Of a DNA stretch of 42,879 nucleotides, positions 19,518 to 28,096 are shown in pieces. Made by a program: the position numbers and the translations under genes. Source of the DNA: Hoylesella loescheii (lineage in GTDB: Bacteria > Bacteroidota > Bacteroidia > Bacteroidales > Bacteroidaceae); assembly GCA_021531755.1 (NCBI GenBank), contig JADYUK010000023.1:1-42879 (forward strand), read 5' to 3'. Positions within the stretch are counted from its first letter, which is position 1; every line of letters begins with the position of its first letter. Below the pieces are notes generated by a model that saw only the letters and a list, made by a program, of their open reading frames with translations, was not told where the DNA came from and searched no databases.

Positions 19518-19922
19518 ATGGAACTTCAAGGAAAAATCATTTTTGCTTTAGAGCCCCGTTCTGGAGTCTCAGCACGTGGAGAATGGAAATCTCAGGATTT
19601 CGTAATAGAGACACATGATACATATCCGAGAAAGATGGTATTCTCTGTATTCGGTGCAGAGCGCCTTCAGCGCTTCAATATTGAGGTCGGCCAGGAGGTC
19701 AATGTGTCTTTTGATATTGACGCTCACGAATATAATGGCCGATGGTTCAACAATATACGCGCATTTGATGTTCGTCCTGTATCGGCAGCTCCAGCAGTAG
19801 GCATGCAGCCTTCTGCCCCATTTGACAACCCCTCCCCATCTGCGGCAGCAACTAACCTTCCCGACCCCTTTGCTAACTCGGAGACAGCCGCAGATTCTGC
19901 TGCAGACGACCTTCCCTTTTAA
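19518..19922 (+). CDS. DUF3127 single-strand-binding-like protein
   Basis: From the Met at 19518 (MELQGKIIFALEPRSGVSAR) the 134-aa product matches the Bacteroidota DUF3127 family, whose core is an OB-like fold: GEWKSQDFVIETHDTYPRK, VFSVFGAERLQRF and VNVSFDIDAHEYNGRWFNNI. A Pro/Ala-rich linker and an acidic tip ADDLPF follow, closely resembling the (D)DDxPF tail by which bacterial SSB recruits partner proteins. A single-strand DNA-binding role is an inference from this architecture. An upstream in-frame GTG (19425) would add 31 residues of no similarity. A stem follows the stop. Confidence 0.85.
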   Translation: MELQGKIIFALEPRSGVSARGEWKSQDFVIETHDTYPRKMVFSVFGAERLQRFNIEVGQEVNVSFDIDAHEYNGRWFNNIRAFDVRPVSAAPAVGMQPSAPFDNPSPSAAATNLPDPFANSETAADSAADDLPF

Positions 19923-19937
19923 CTAACCCGGTAATTG

Positions 19938-19971
19938 GAGAGGGGGTGGTTTATCGTAAACATCCCCCCTC
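19938..19971 (+). terminator. Hairpin downstream of the DUF3127 gene
   Basis: GAGAGGGGGTG and CATCCCCCCTC can pair around a 12-base loop, 16 bases after the stop codon. No T-run follows, so terminator function is uncertain. Confidence 0.4.
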
Positions 19972-20181
19972 AGAATATACAAACAAACGTGGACAGGTCT
20001 GGCGCGTCCGTTATACAAGTCTGACGAAATACGAATCAGAGCGTGCCGGTTTTCTCTGCACCATGTTTTTCATCAAGTGGGTGTCGGGGACATATAGAGA
20101 GAGAGAGCAGTGGAGTCGGCGTAGCACCAATCCATAATCCTCACATTATGCTACACATCTCCATAACCCACAGAATCACAT

Positions 20182-21384
20182 ATGAATCTTGTTTGGAAGT
20201 TACTCCGTCAGCATATCAGTTTCCCACAATTTGCGGGATTCCTATTGGCTAACTTCTCAGGAATGTTGGTTGTGCTGTTCGGCTATCAGTTCTATAATGA
20301 TGTCCTGCCCGTTTTCACGAGGCAGGACACATTCTTGAAGAGTGATTATCTTGTCGTCAGTAAACGTATCGGTGTGTCCACTACAATATCAGGCAGCGAC
20401 AACACATTTACAGAACAAGAGACAGAAGAGCTCTCACGCCAGAAATTCTCCAAGAAAGTAGGGAGGTTCACATCTGCCGAGTACAAAGTCTATGCCTCCA
20501 TGGGGATACAGGGACAGAATATCCTTAATTCCGAGATATTCCTGGAATCTGTCCCTGACAGTTTTGTCGATGTCCCGAAGTCTGAATGGATATTTGACAA
20601 GGATACCAGAGAAGTACCAGTCTTACTGCCCCAGAGCTATATAAACGTTTACAACTTTGGCTTTGCTGAGTCTCACTCGCTGCCTAAGATATCCACAGGG
20701 GTTACAGGGGCTGTCGACTTGACATTCTTCATACACTCTCAGGATGGACGTGATGTCAAGTACAAAGGGCGCGTCATCGGATTCTCCAACAGGCTCAACA
20801 CGGTTCTTGTCCCACAGTCATTTATTGAATGGAGCAATAACAGTTTTGCCCCAGGCGAGACGAGCCGCCCGAACAGGCTTCTTCTTGACGTCTCCAATCC
20901 CGCTGACGATGCCCTCACCAAGTTTCTTGACCGGCATGGATATGACGTCGATACCGACAAGCTCGACGCTGGGAAGACGACCTTTTTCCTGCGTATGATA
21001 GTATTCATTGTCATGGCTGTAGGCGTGGTCATAACAGTTCTTGCGTTCTATATCCTGATGTTGTCCATATATCTGCTTGTCCAGAAGAACAGTGAGAAGC
21101 TTGAGACACTGCTGCTGATAGGATATTCCCCATCTGGCGTCGCTTTTCCCTACCAATGCCTGACAGCAATTCTCAACCTCATAGCCTTTCTCTCAGCCAT
21201 GGCCCTGCTCGTCGTTTTAAGAGGCCGTTACCTCCAGGCGTTATATCAGCTCTTCCCTGACCTCTCCGAGCCATCAGTCTCCCCGTCATTCCTATTGGGG
21301 CTGGCCATTCTTGCCCTCGTCGCCATCCTCAACTTCATTGTCATCCGCAGGAAGATAGCCCGCTTGTGGAATAACAAGGAATAG
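20182..21384 (+). CDS. FtsX-like ABC transporter permease
   Basis: A 400-aa membrane protein with the MacB/FtsX topology. TM1 is near residues 17-38, a large periplasmic domain spans about 40-265, and three C-terminal helices follow (about 272-297, 318-345 and 366-390). The C-terminal domain has EKLETLLLIGYSPSGVAFPY, the coupling segment typical of FtsX-type permeases. Such proteins work with an ATPase in lipoprotein release, peptide export or cell-wall control; no ATPase gene is adjacent, so the substrate is unknown. Hairpin repeat copy D follows. Confidence 0.85.
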   Translation: MNLVWKLLRQHISFPQFAGFLLANFSGMLVVLFGYQFYNDVLPVFTRQDTFLKSDYLVVSKRIGVSTTISGSDNTFTEQETEELSRQKFSKKVGRFTSAEYKVYASMGIQGQNILNSEIFLESVPDSFVDVPKSEWIFDKDTREVPVLLPQSYINVYNFGFAESHSLPKISTGVTGAVDLTFFIHSQDGRDVKYKGRVIGFSNRLNTVLVPQSFIEWSNNSFAPGETSRPNRLLLDVSNPADDALTKFLDRHGYDVDTDKLDAGKTTFFLRMIVFIVMAVGVVITVLAFYILMLSIYLLVQKNSEKLETLLLIGYSPSGVAFPYQCLTAILNLIAFLSAMALLVVLRGRYLQALYQLFPDLSEPSVSPSFLLGLAILALVAILNFIVIRRKIARLWNNKE

Positions 21385-21460
21385 TCTGCCATCTCCCTGC
21401 CCTCCCGTAGCAGAGACAATATCCGCTCTGGCAAGATTAAGAATCACATGCAGGTTATAC

Positions 21461-21619
21461 CGTTCGAATAAATTCAGACATTTTATCGATGATGATTTTC
21501 GTCTGCACTCGGCATAACAATTAAGCAAGCTTAATGTTCTGCTCTCGCTTGAACGAAAATTCTCGCCAAGCCAAATTGAGCAAGCTCTCTTTGGTCTTAT
21601 GGCTTAACGAAAACGTTCG
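21461..21619 (+). repeat. Hairpin repeat, copy D (two-hairpin form)
   Basis: A 159-base full-length copy bounded by CGTTCGAATAAATTCAGAC and GGCTTAACGAAAACGTTCG. It has two modules: ATTAAGC-AA-GCTTAAT, then CCAAATTGAGC-AA-GCTCTCTTTGG. Both modules end in an AACGAAAA stretch (CTTGAACGAAAA, GCTTAACGAAAA), suggesting they arose by duplication. It is almost the exact reverse complement of copy B. Confidence 0.9.
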
Positions 21620-21805
21620 TTTTCGGGGGAGTACAGCCGGCCATGTGTCTGGCAGACGTCTCGATATATAAAGAACGGAACCACGGGGGTGGTGTCATAT
21701 ACGCAATCCTGGTATATGGGGGGAGCATTGGCATCAGAAGAGATATATCCTGCGCCCCGGCCGCATGGACGCCGTTATCAGAAACCACAATGTTTTTTTT
21801 AAAAT
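21620..21805. other. Intergenic stretch before the TrmH-family gene
   Basis: No gene recognised. Together with 21385-21460 and repeat copy D it makes up the 421-base gap between the permease and the methyltransferase. Confidence 0.4.
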
Positions 21806-22618
21806 ATGATAGAACATATCACAAGCCTACAGAATCCGAGAGTGAAACGTTTCATGCGTCTTCGCGACAAGTCATCAGCAAGAAGAACAGCGGGTGTGTT
21901 CTGTGTTGAGGGACTACGTGAGATATCACATTGCCTCGGCTCAGGCTACGAGATAGAGACCCTCTTCTTCGCGCCGTCTATAGCGGGCATGTCGCCAGAG
22001 GATATACTGTCCGGCCATCCATGCCCCTTTGTCATCTCTGTCACTGAGGCCATATACGCGAGGATGGCGCTGAGGGGCGACACAGAGGGAGCCGTGGCCA
22101 TCTTCAACACGAGAGAGAAGACGCTTCATGATCTGAATCTGCCCCCTACCCCTCTGCTGGCTATATTGGAGAGCGTCGAGAAGCCCGGCAATCTTGGTGC
22201 CGTGCTCCGCTCTGCCGATGCGGCTGGCGTTGATGCCGTGATTGTCTGTGACCCTCTGACCGATATATACAACCCGAACCTTATACGCGCGTCTCTTGGG
22301 GCTGTGTTTACTGTCCCGTGCGTCACATGCTCCTCTGCTGAATGCATATCATTCCTGAAAGCCAACGGCATACAGATTCTCACAGCCCAGCTCCAGGACT
22401 CCTCGCTCTATTATGACACGGATATGAGGAGACCGACAGCTATCGTCTTTGGTACAGAGGCGACAGGGCTGTCCCAGATATGGAGGGATGCTGCCGACGC
22501 ACATATCCGCATCCCCATGCTTGGAGAGCTTGACTCTCTGAATGTCTCGGTCTCTGCCGCGATACTGATGTTCGAGGCTGTGCGCCAGCGCAGTGTCATT
22601 GACAGCCAGCAGGCTTAA
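21806..22618 (+). CDS. TrmH-family (SpoU) RNA 2'-O-methyltransferase
   Basis: SPOUT-fold enzymes of this family methylate ribose 2'-hydroxyls in rRNA or tRNA with S-adenosylmethionine. The N-terminal substrate-binding region begins ITSLQNPRVKRFMRLRDKS and contains FCVEGLREI. The catalytic domain shows motif 1 KPGNLGAVLRSADAAGVDA (near residues 128-146), motif 2 IVFGTEATGLSQIW (near 211-224) and motif 3 IPMLGELDSLNVSVSAAILM (near 232-251). The 270-aa length is normal. The target nucleotide cannot be assigned. Confidence 0.92.
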   Translation: MIEHITSLQNPRVKRFMRLRDKSSARRTAGVFCVEGLREISHCLGSGYEIETLFFAPSIAGMSPEDILSGHPCPFVISVTEAIYARMALRGDTEGAVAIFNTREKTLHDLNLPPTPLLAILESVEKPGNLGAVLRSADAAGVDAVIVCDPLTDIYNPNLIRASLGAVFTVPCVTCSSAECISFLKANGIQILTAQLQDSSLYYDTDMRRPTAIVFGTEATGLSQIWRDAADAHIRIPMLGELDSLNVSVSAAILMFEAVRQRSVIDSQQA

Positions 22619-22642
22619 GATGCGGAGACAAGAATGTCTAAG

Positions 22643-22676
22643 CCCCCCATTCATGGCAGGATGCCTCAGTGGGGGG
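22643..22676 (+). terminator. Hairpin downstream of the TrmH-family gene
   Basis: CCCCCCA (22643-22649) and TGGGGGG (22670-22676) form a strong stem 24 bases after the stop. No T-run follows on either strand, so it may be a factor-dependent end. Confidence 0.4.
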
Positions 22677-22788
22677 AGTGTGGTCAACATTCACCAATAA
22701 GTTATACAATTCCGTATACTATCGACAACAGACTTAAGAGTTATTTATCACAGAAGACCGGATGAGGGGCTGATGAATGTCTTGTGGC

Positions 22789-23664
22789 CTACACGCTACG
22801 ATCCCCCTCCCTGTATCGTCTTGGCGACAATCCTGTCTGCTTCTTGAAGAATGTGCCGAAAGCTGATACATTAGGGAATCCCATCTCCACGGCAATGTCC
22901 TGTATGGGCCTGCCGGTGGCGGTAAGCAGGAAAATGGCACGCCGCGTGATGGCCTTGAAGACAAGTTCCTGCACAGTATATCCACAGATATGCTTGACAA
23001 GCGAGGAGAGATATTTGGGCGACAGGCACAGCTTGTCGGCATAGAAAGCCACACCACGCTCCTTGGTGTAATTATTCGTTATCAGCCCTACGAGCCGTAT
23101 GAGGATTTCCATGTGACGGCCTGCTATATCCTTGCGCAGAATCAGCTGTCTGCTGAAGATGGAACACAGATGGTAGGTAAGCCCCATGAGCAGGAGGTTC
23201 CGCTCGTTATCATCAAACTGGCTGCCGCCGCCGATGGCTATAGGGGCAAGAAGACGGATATAGGCCTCGAGCTTCTCCTCGCTGTCTGACGGAAGGATGT
23301 GTACCGGCTTGGGATTAAGGGCAGAGAGTATACGCATCGTCATGACAGTGTTCCCGAGGAGATGGCGTATCGGCTCTATGCGGTAGAGAAGTATGGAATA
23401 GCGGATATCGGCTGAGACGCTTGTTATCTGGAACTGTATGTCCTCAGAGAGGAAAAGAGTCTCACCCATCACGACCTTATAGTGTCTGCCATCGACACAT
23501 ATCTCCAGATGGCCTTGGATACATATCACTATGCCGAGGTAATCAAGGAAAATGGGAGAAAGCAGCTGTGGGGGGATGGGGGTAATCTGTGACGAGCAGC
23601 AGATATCATGGCGCATGTCGAGCGCCTCGGCCAGCCTGTTATAAGAATAGTTGTCAGTCATCAT
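22789..23664 (-). CDS. AraC-family transcriptional regulator
   Basis: The N-terminal half has a beta-rich, cupin-like sensing region (ICIQGHLEICVDGRHYKVVM), and the C-terminal ~100 residues are an AraC double helix-turn-helix (AVEMGFPNVSAFGTFFKKQT then GLSPRRYR). The frame extends to an ATG at 23709, but those first 15 residues are a low-complexity Lys/Pro/His stretch. A candidate start point near 23706 would also exclude that ATG, so I prefer MMTDNYSYN at 23664. It is divergent from the DUF1846 gene, a common arrangement for a regulator and its target. The ligand is unknown. Confidence 0.85.
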   Translation of the reverse strand: MMTDNYSYNRLAEALDMRHDICCSSQITPIPPQLLSPIFLDYLGIVICIQGHLEICVDGRHYKVVMGETLFLSEDIQFQITSVSADIRYSILLYRIEPIRHLLGNTVMTMRILSALNPKPVHILPSDSEEKLEAYIRLLAPIAIGGGSQFDDNERNLLLMGLTYHLCSIFSRQLILRKDIAGRHMEILIRLVGLITNNYTKERGVAFYADKLCLSPKYLSSLVKHICGYTVQELVFKAITRRAIFLLTATGRPIQDIAVEMGFPNVSAFGTFFKKQTGLSPRRYREGDRSV

Positions 23665-23712
23665 ATAGTGCGGAGGGGGAGAGGGATGTGGTCTTTTTCT
23701 TTTTTTCAACGG

Positions 23713-23771
23713 CGAAGTTACGCTTTTTTTATTTTAAAACTGCGGTTATTCATAAAAAAACATTAATTTTG
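23713..23771. promoter_or_regulatory. Divergent promoter region, AraC gene / DUF1846 gene
   Basis: On the plus strand TAATTTTG (23764-23771) is a perfect -7 box, about 48 bases before the DUF1846 ATG, without a clear -33 TTTG. On the minus strand TAACTTCG (23713-23720) is a near match facing the AraC gene. The short shared region is a natural place for AraC-type binding sites, though no clear direct repeat was seen. Confidence 0.4.
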
Positions 23772-23818
23772 CATCATTATTAATCATAAAACACGCGAAC
23801 GAACAACAAAAAACCGAT

Positions 23819-25282
23819 ATGAGAATAGGATTTGACAATGAGAAATACTGCAGAATACAGTCAGAGCACATACGCAGACGTATAGCCCAGTTTGACGGCA
23901 AGCTGTATCTTGAGTTGGGAGGGAAACTGTTTGATGACCATCATGCGAGCCGTGTGCTCCCGGGCTTCCAGCCAGACTCAAAGCTCAGGATGTTCTCGAA
24001 ACTTGCTGACAGCATAGAGATAGTCATCGTCATAAGCGCTGAGGATATAGAGCGCAACAAGGTGCGGGCAGACCTTGGCATAACATACGATGAGGATGTC
24101 CTGAGGCTCCGTTCTGAGTTTACCAACCGCGGGTTCATGGTGGGGTCTGTTGTCATAACCCATTACAACGGCCAGCCCTCTGCCGATGCATTCCGCTCCC
24201 GGCTCGCAAATATCGGTATCAAGTCATACATTCATTATCTCATAGACGGATATCCGCATAATGTCCAGCTTATAGCATCGGATAATGGTTTCGGCAAAAA
24301 TGACTACGTTGTCACGTCGCGTCCGCTTGTCATCATCACAGCCCCAGGGCCAGGCTCGGGCAAGATGGCGGTCTGCCTCTCCCAGCTTTATAACGAGAAC
24401 AAGCGCGGGGTAAGGGCGGGATATGCCAAGTTTGAGACATTCCCTGTATGGAACCTTCCATTGAAACACCCTGTCAACATCGCATACGAGGCGGCAACAG
24501 CCGATTTGAATGATGTGAACATGATAGACCCCTTCCATTACGACGCATATGGGAAAGTTGCCATCAACTACAACCGTGATATAGAGATATTCCCTGTCCT
24601 CAACGCCCTGTTCCAGGGTATATATGGCGAGAACCCCTATATGTCGCCGACAGATATGGGTGTCAATATGGTCGGCTTCTGTATCAGTGACGATGAGGTA
24701 TGCTGTCAAGCGTCAAGAGAAGAGATAATACGGCGCTACTATGAGGCGCTGAACAAACGTGCGGAGGGAGCGTCGAACAACAACGAGATAAACAAAATCA
24801 GGCTTCTCTTCACACAGGCAAATATCTCGACCGACTCGCGCCGGACAACCGTCGCAGCTAAAAGGCACAGGGACGAGACAGGCCATACAGCAGCTGCAAT
24901 AGAGCTCAGCGACGGAACAATAATAACATCACACAGCAGCGAGCTTTTAGGATGCTCAGCAGCATTGCTGCTCAATGCCACGAAACATCTTGCCGGCATA
25001 GACCACGACGTGAGGCTTATACCCCAGAGTATGATAGAGCCTATACAGAAGACAAAGACGCAATATCTTGGAGGTAAGAATCCACGGCTTCACACAGATG
25101 AGGTCCTTGTGGCTCTATCTGTATTGAGCGATACAGACAGCAGATGTGAGAGAGCCTTGCAACAACTGCCATCGTTAAGAGGATGCCAGGTACACACAAC
25201 AGTGATGCTCAGCGATGTCGACCGTAAGATATTCAAGAAATTAGGCATCGGACTCTCTTGCGAGCCTGTTTTGAAAAGGTAA
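23819..25282 (+). CDS. DUF1846 (UPF0371) family protein
   Basis: The 487-aa product matches DUF1846 along its length: RIGFDNEKYCRIQSEHIRRR, KLYLELGGKLFDDHHASRVL, a nucleotide-loop-like TAPGPGSGKMAVCLSQLYNE near residues 178-197, GYAKFETFPVWNLPLKHPVN and ITSHSSELLGCSAALLLNA near the end. The function is not established to my knowledge; the GPGSGK segment suggests a nucleotide or phosphate-binding site. The regulator divergent from it may control it. Confidence 0.88.
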   Translation: MRIGFDNEKYCRIQSEHIRRRIAQFDGKLYLELGGKLFDDHHASRVLPGFQPDSKLRMFSKLADSIEIVIVISAEDIERNKVRADLGITYDEDVLRLRSEFTNRGFMVGSVVITHYNGQPSADAFRSRLANIGIKSYIHYLIDGYPHNVQLIASDNGFGKNDYVVTSRPLVIITAPGPGSGKMAVCLSQLYNENKRGVRAGYAKFETFPVWNLPLKHPVNIAYEAATADLNDVNMIDPFHYDAYGKVAINYNRDIEIFPVLNALFQGIYGENPYMSPTDMGVNMVGFCISDDEVCCQASREEIIRRYYEALNKRAEGASNNNEINKIRLLFTQANISTDSRRTTVAAKRHRDETGHTAAAIELSDGTIITSHSSELLGCSAALLLNATKHLAGIDHDVRLIPQSMIEPIQKTKTQYLGGKNPRLHTDEVLVALSVLSDTDSRCERALQQLPSLRGCQVHTTVMLSDVDRKIFKKLGIGLSCEPVLKR

Positions 25283-25384
25283 GTATAGAGGGAGACGTTG
25301 ACTGCTCACGGATTATGACGGATGATTTTATTCCCGAGACTTGTCTCGTGACAAAGGATAATGCTGGATATGCATCCGACCTTT

Positions 25385-25412
25385 TCTCGCCATGGCTTAA
25401 CGAAAACGATTA
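25385..25412 (+). repeat. Hairpin repeat, copy F (hairpin deleted)
   Basis: Only the borders of the repeat family remain: TTTCTCGCC followed at once by ATGGCTTAACGAAAACG. The central hairpin is absent, as if cleanly excised or lost. It lies 11 bases before the KdsC-like gene. Confidence 0.65.
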
Positions 25413-25422
25413 ATTTCTTGCT

Positions 25423-25941
25423 ATGATAAATTATGACCTATCAAAGATAACAACCATCATATTTGATGTTGACGGTGTATTGAGCGTCTCCACTATAACC
25501 ATGAATAGTAACGGGGAACCTCTACGTACTGTTAATATCAAGGATGGGTACGCAATACAGCTTGCAGTACGTATGGGTCTCAGAATAGTCATCCTTACAG
25601 GTGGAGTCTCTGAAGCTGTCCGTCTACGTTACTCACGTCTTGGAGTGGAAGAAATTTTCATGGGTAGTGCCGTCAAGCTCGACACCTACTCTGAGTATAT
25701 TGCCACACATGGGTTATCAGCAGCTGAGATAATCTATGTGGGAGATGACATTCCTGACTTCGAGGTCATGTCACGTGTAGGATGTCCATGTTGTCCATCA
25801 GATGCTTGTGATGAGATAAAGTCTGTATCGGTATATGTCAGTCCGTATGCTGGAGGATATGGATGCGGACGTGATGTGATAGAGCAGGTGATGAAAGCCA
25901 AGGGATTGTGGATGAAAACGGACAAAGCTTTCGGATGGTAG
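25423..25941 (+). CDS. kdsC: KdsC-like HAD phosphatase (3-deoxy-manno-octulosonate-8-phosphate phosphatase)
   Basis: KdsC removes the phosphate from KDO-8-phosphate in lipopolysaccharide core synthesis. The HAD motif DVDGV has Asp15 and Asp17. Motif II is ILTGG near residue 57, and motif III/IV lies in [18 protein letters not shown] near residues 104-121. The 172-aa, cap-less form with [13 protein letters not shown] at the end matches the KdsC subfamily. A related cap-less sugar phosphatase is the alternative. It stands alone here, between repeat copy F and the beta-helix gene. Confidence 0.85.
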   Translation: MINYDLSKITTIIFDVDGVLSVSTITMNSNGEPLRTVNIKDGYAIQLAVRMGLRIVILTGGVSEAVRLRYSRLGVEEIFMGSAVKLDTYSEYIATHGLSAAEIIYVGDDIPDFEVMSRVGCPCCPSDACDEIKSVSVYVSPYAGGYGCGRDVIEQVMKAKGLWMKTDKAFGW

Positions 25942-26059
25942 AAGCATATATATATATCCATTTTTGTATTTCTATCTGACGCCTTAGCTTGTGCGTATAC
26001 AATGGCGTAACCGAAATTGGGTAATAGGATAGAATGCAAACCTAACTGGGTTAATATGG

Positions 26060-26090
26060 GGTTATATCACACAGCCTGAATGATATAACC
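26060..26090. promoter_or_regulatory. Perfect 10-bp palindrome
   Basis: GGTTATATCA (26060-26069) and TGATATAACC (26081-26090) are perfect inverted repeats separated by 11 bases. There is no T-run, so it is more like an operator or an mRNA end structure than an intrinsic terminator. It is 105 bases before the beta-helix gene and 118 after the KdsC-like gene. Confidence 0.4.
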
Positions 26091-26195
26091 ATCGGGGCAA
26101 GAATCGATATACGCTATATACGACGTGCTTATACAGCATCATTCTTATTCTTTTAAAAAATGTAAAGGCTCACCTAATCATAAAATATCAATACC

Positions 26196-27980
26196 ATGAA
26201 ACGCCTATTCAGTATAGCATCATCATTGTTTGTGTGCACAATATTACTTGCGGGAGAGATATTTGTCTCCCCTGCAGGTGACGATTCAAATCCTGGCACG
26301 CACGATAAGCCGGTCAGGAGCCTATGCCAGGCGTTGCGTTTAGCACGTGAGTGGCGCAGGACACAAGACAGTAGGGCAATTGAAGATATCTATATCCGTT
26401 TGGAAAGTTCCAGCACATTTATCCTTGATGAGCCTGTCTATATCAGGCCAGAAGATAGCGGGACATTGTCAAGCAAGACTGTTATAACAACTGATGGGGA
26501 TGAGAGCTCGACCATTTCAGGCGGAATCACATGTAAACCTTCAGCGTCTGTTTTCATGCCACCTCGACTATCAGGAAGACCAATCCTCACACGGTGTTTA
26601 TGGGTCGGCGGCACAAAATGGCAGCTTTCCTGTCATAGGGGGAAGTATATGATGGACCGCATTCTCAGTTTTGACGCTCAAAATGAGAGTATAACTATAC
26701 CCGCAAAGGCCCTGACAGATTATGGCATCAAATCTATCGAAGACGCTCCACAACTTGAGATGATTGTTCATCAGCGCTGGGCAATAGCAGTCTTGAGAGT
26801 CAAAGCTATCAATATTTATGGAGACAAGGCTGTATTAACTTTCCGCAATCCAGAAAGCCGTTGGGAATTCTCTCACCCATGGCCACAGCCAGTCATCGGC
26901 GGCGAGTACGGCTCTTCCTCATTCTCATTGAGGAACGCGCGCCAATTTCTTGATGATGAAAACGAATGGTGGCAGGATTATTCTGACGGAAGAATATATT
27001 CGCAGAAAGGCATAGATGGTCACGATGTCGTTTTACCTACGATTAACAGGCTTGTCACAATAGATGGAACTTGTGGTGACAGGGTACACGATATAATATT
27101 CAAGAATATTACGTTCTCTTATACCTCATGCGAGCGTCCATCATACTACGGTCATGTGACACTCCAAGGTGGTTTCCCGATTATCGACGCATATAAGCTG
27201 AAAGAGAATGAGGGCCTGCCATGGGCTTCCGGACTTGAGAATCAGGCATGGATAACACGACCAGAGACGGCAGTGTCTGTATCCTGGGCTGAGCGCGTGG
27301 ATTTTATAGGATGCCAGTTTGAGCATCTGTCTTCTACAGCCCTTGACTATACTGTAGGGTGCTCGGACATAAAGATATGCAACAATGTATTTACAGATAT
27401 TGGCGGTACAGCCGTGCTATGTGGTTCCTTCGCCGAAGGGCCGACTGAGGTTCATCGGCCATATGGTATGAATAATGCCGGCATTAAAGATGAAAACACA
27501 CCTCAAAAGACATATACAGAGCGGTTCCTGATATCCGGGAACAAGGTTACGGACGCCACAAACGAGGATTGGGGATGTGTCGGTATAGGATGCGGCTATG
27601 TAAGAGATTTCAAGATTATTGACAATATTGTCAGCGATGTGAACTATTCAGGAATCGCAATAGGATGGGGATGGACTACACATGATACAGGAATGCGGAA
27701 TAATATTATCGCCCGGAACAAAGTCTACGGCTACGCTCGTATGCTATATGATGCTGGAGGGATATACACCATGTCCGCCCAGCCAGGCTCTATCATTGAG
27801 GACAATGTCGTCAGCGCACCTTACCAGGCTCCTTATGCAACTAACAGAAGAGCATTCCCTATATACTTTGACGCTTGTACAGACGGCTTCACCGTAAGAA
27901 GAAACAATCTCAGCGTATCACATTATACGCCAGAACGATATGGATTTAACGCTCCTGGACCGAACATGAACATTGAATGA
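26196..27980 (+). CDS. Secreted right-handed beta-helix protein
   Basis: The 594-aa product starts with a Sec signal peptide (KRLFSIASSLFVCTILLAG) followed by EIFVSPAGDDSNPGTHDKPV, the opening typical of Bacteroidota parallel beta-helix proteins such as pectate-lyase-like and GH110-like enzymes. Later segments repeat short strands with Asn and Gly turns (FKNITFSYTSCE, IKICNNVFTDIGG, FKIIDNIVSDVNYSGIAIG), as expected for helix coils. Polysaccharide binding or cleavage in the periplasm or outside the cell is likely. No SusC/SusD pair is nearby, so the substrate cannot be guessed. Confidence 0.85.
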   Translation: MKRLFSIASSLFVCTILLAGEIFVSPAGDDSNPGTHDKPVRSLCQALRLAREWRRTQDSRAIEDIYIRLESSSTFILDEPVYIRPEDSGTLSSKTVITTDGDESSTISGGITCKPSASVFMPPRLSGRPILTRCLWVGGTKWQLSCHRGKYMMDRILSFDAQNESITIPAKALTDYGIKSIEDAPQLEMIVHQRWAIAVLRVKAINIYGDKAVLTFRNPESRWEFSHPWPQPVIGGEYGSSSFSLRNARQFLDDENEWWQDYSDGRIYSQKGIDGHDVVLPTINRLVTIDGTCGDRVHDIIFKNITFSYTSCERPSYYGHVTLQGGFPIIDAYKLKENEGLPWASGLENQAWITRPETAVSVSWAERVDFIGCQFEHLSSTALDYTVGCSDIKICNNVFTDIGGTAVLCGSFAEGPTEVHRPYGMNNAGIKDENTPQKTYTERFLISGNKVTDATNEDWGCVGIGCGYVRDFKIIDNIVSDVNYSGIAIGWGWTTHDTGMRNNIIARNKVYGYARMLYDAGGIYTMSAQPGSIIEDNVVSAPYQAPYATNRRAFPIYFDACTDGFTVRRNNLSVSHYTPERYGFNAPGPNMNIE

Positions 27981-28096
27981 CACATCAACCATCTCCATGT
28001 CAATATATCATACTTCCCTGTTCATCATGAAGTCACACTATGTTCGCATAAGTGGAATATGTATATATATAATCTCATATAATCTATCAAAATACT

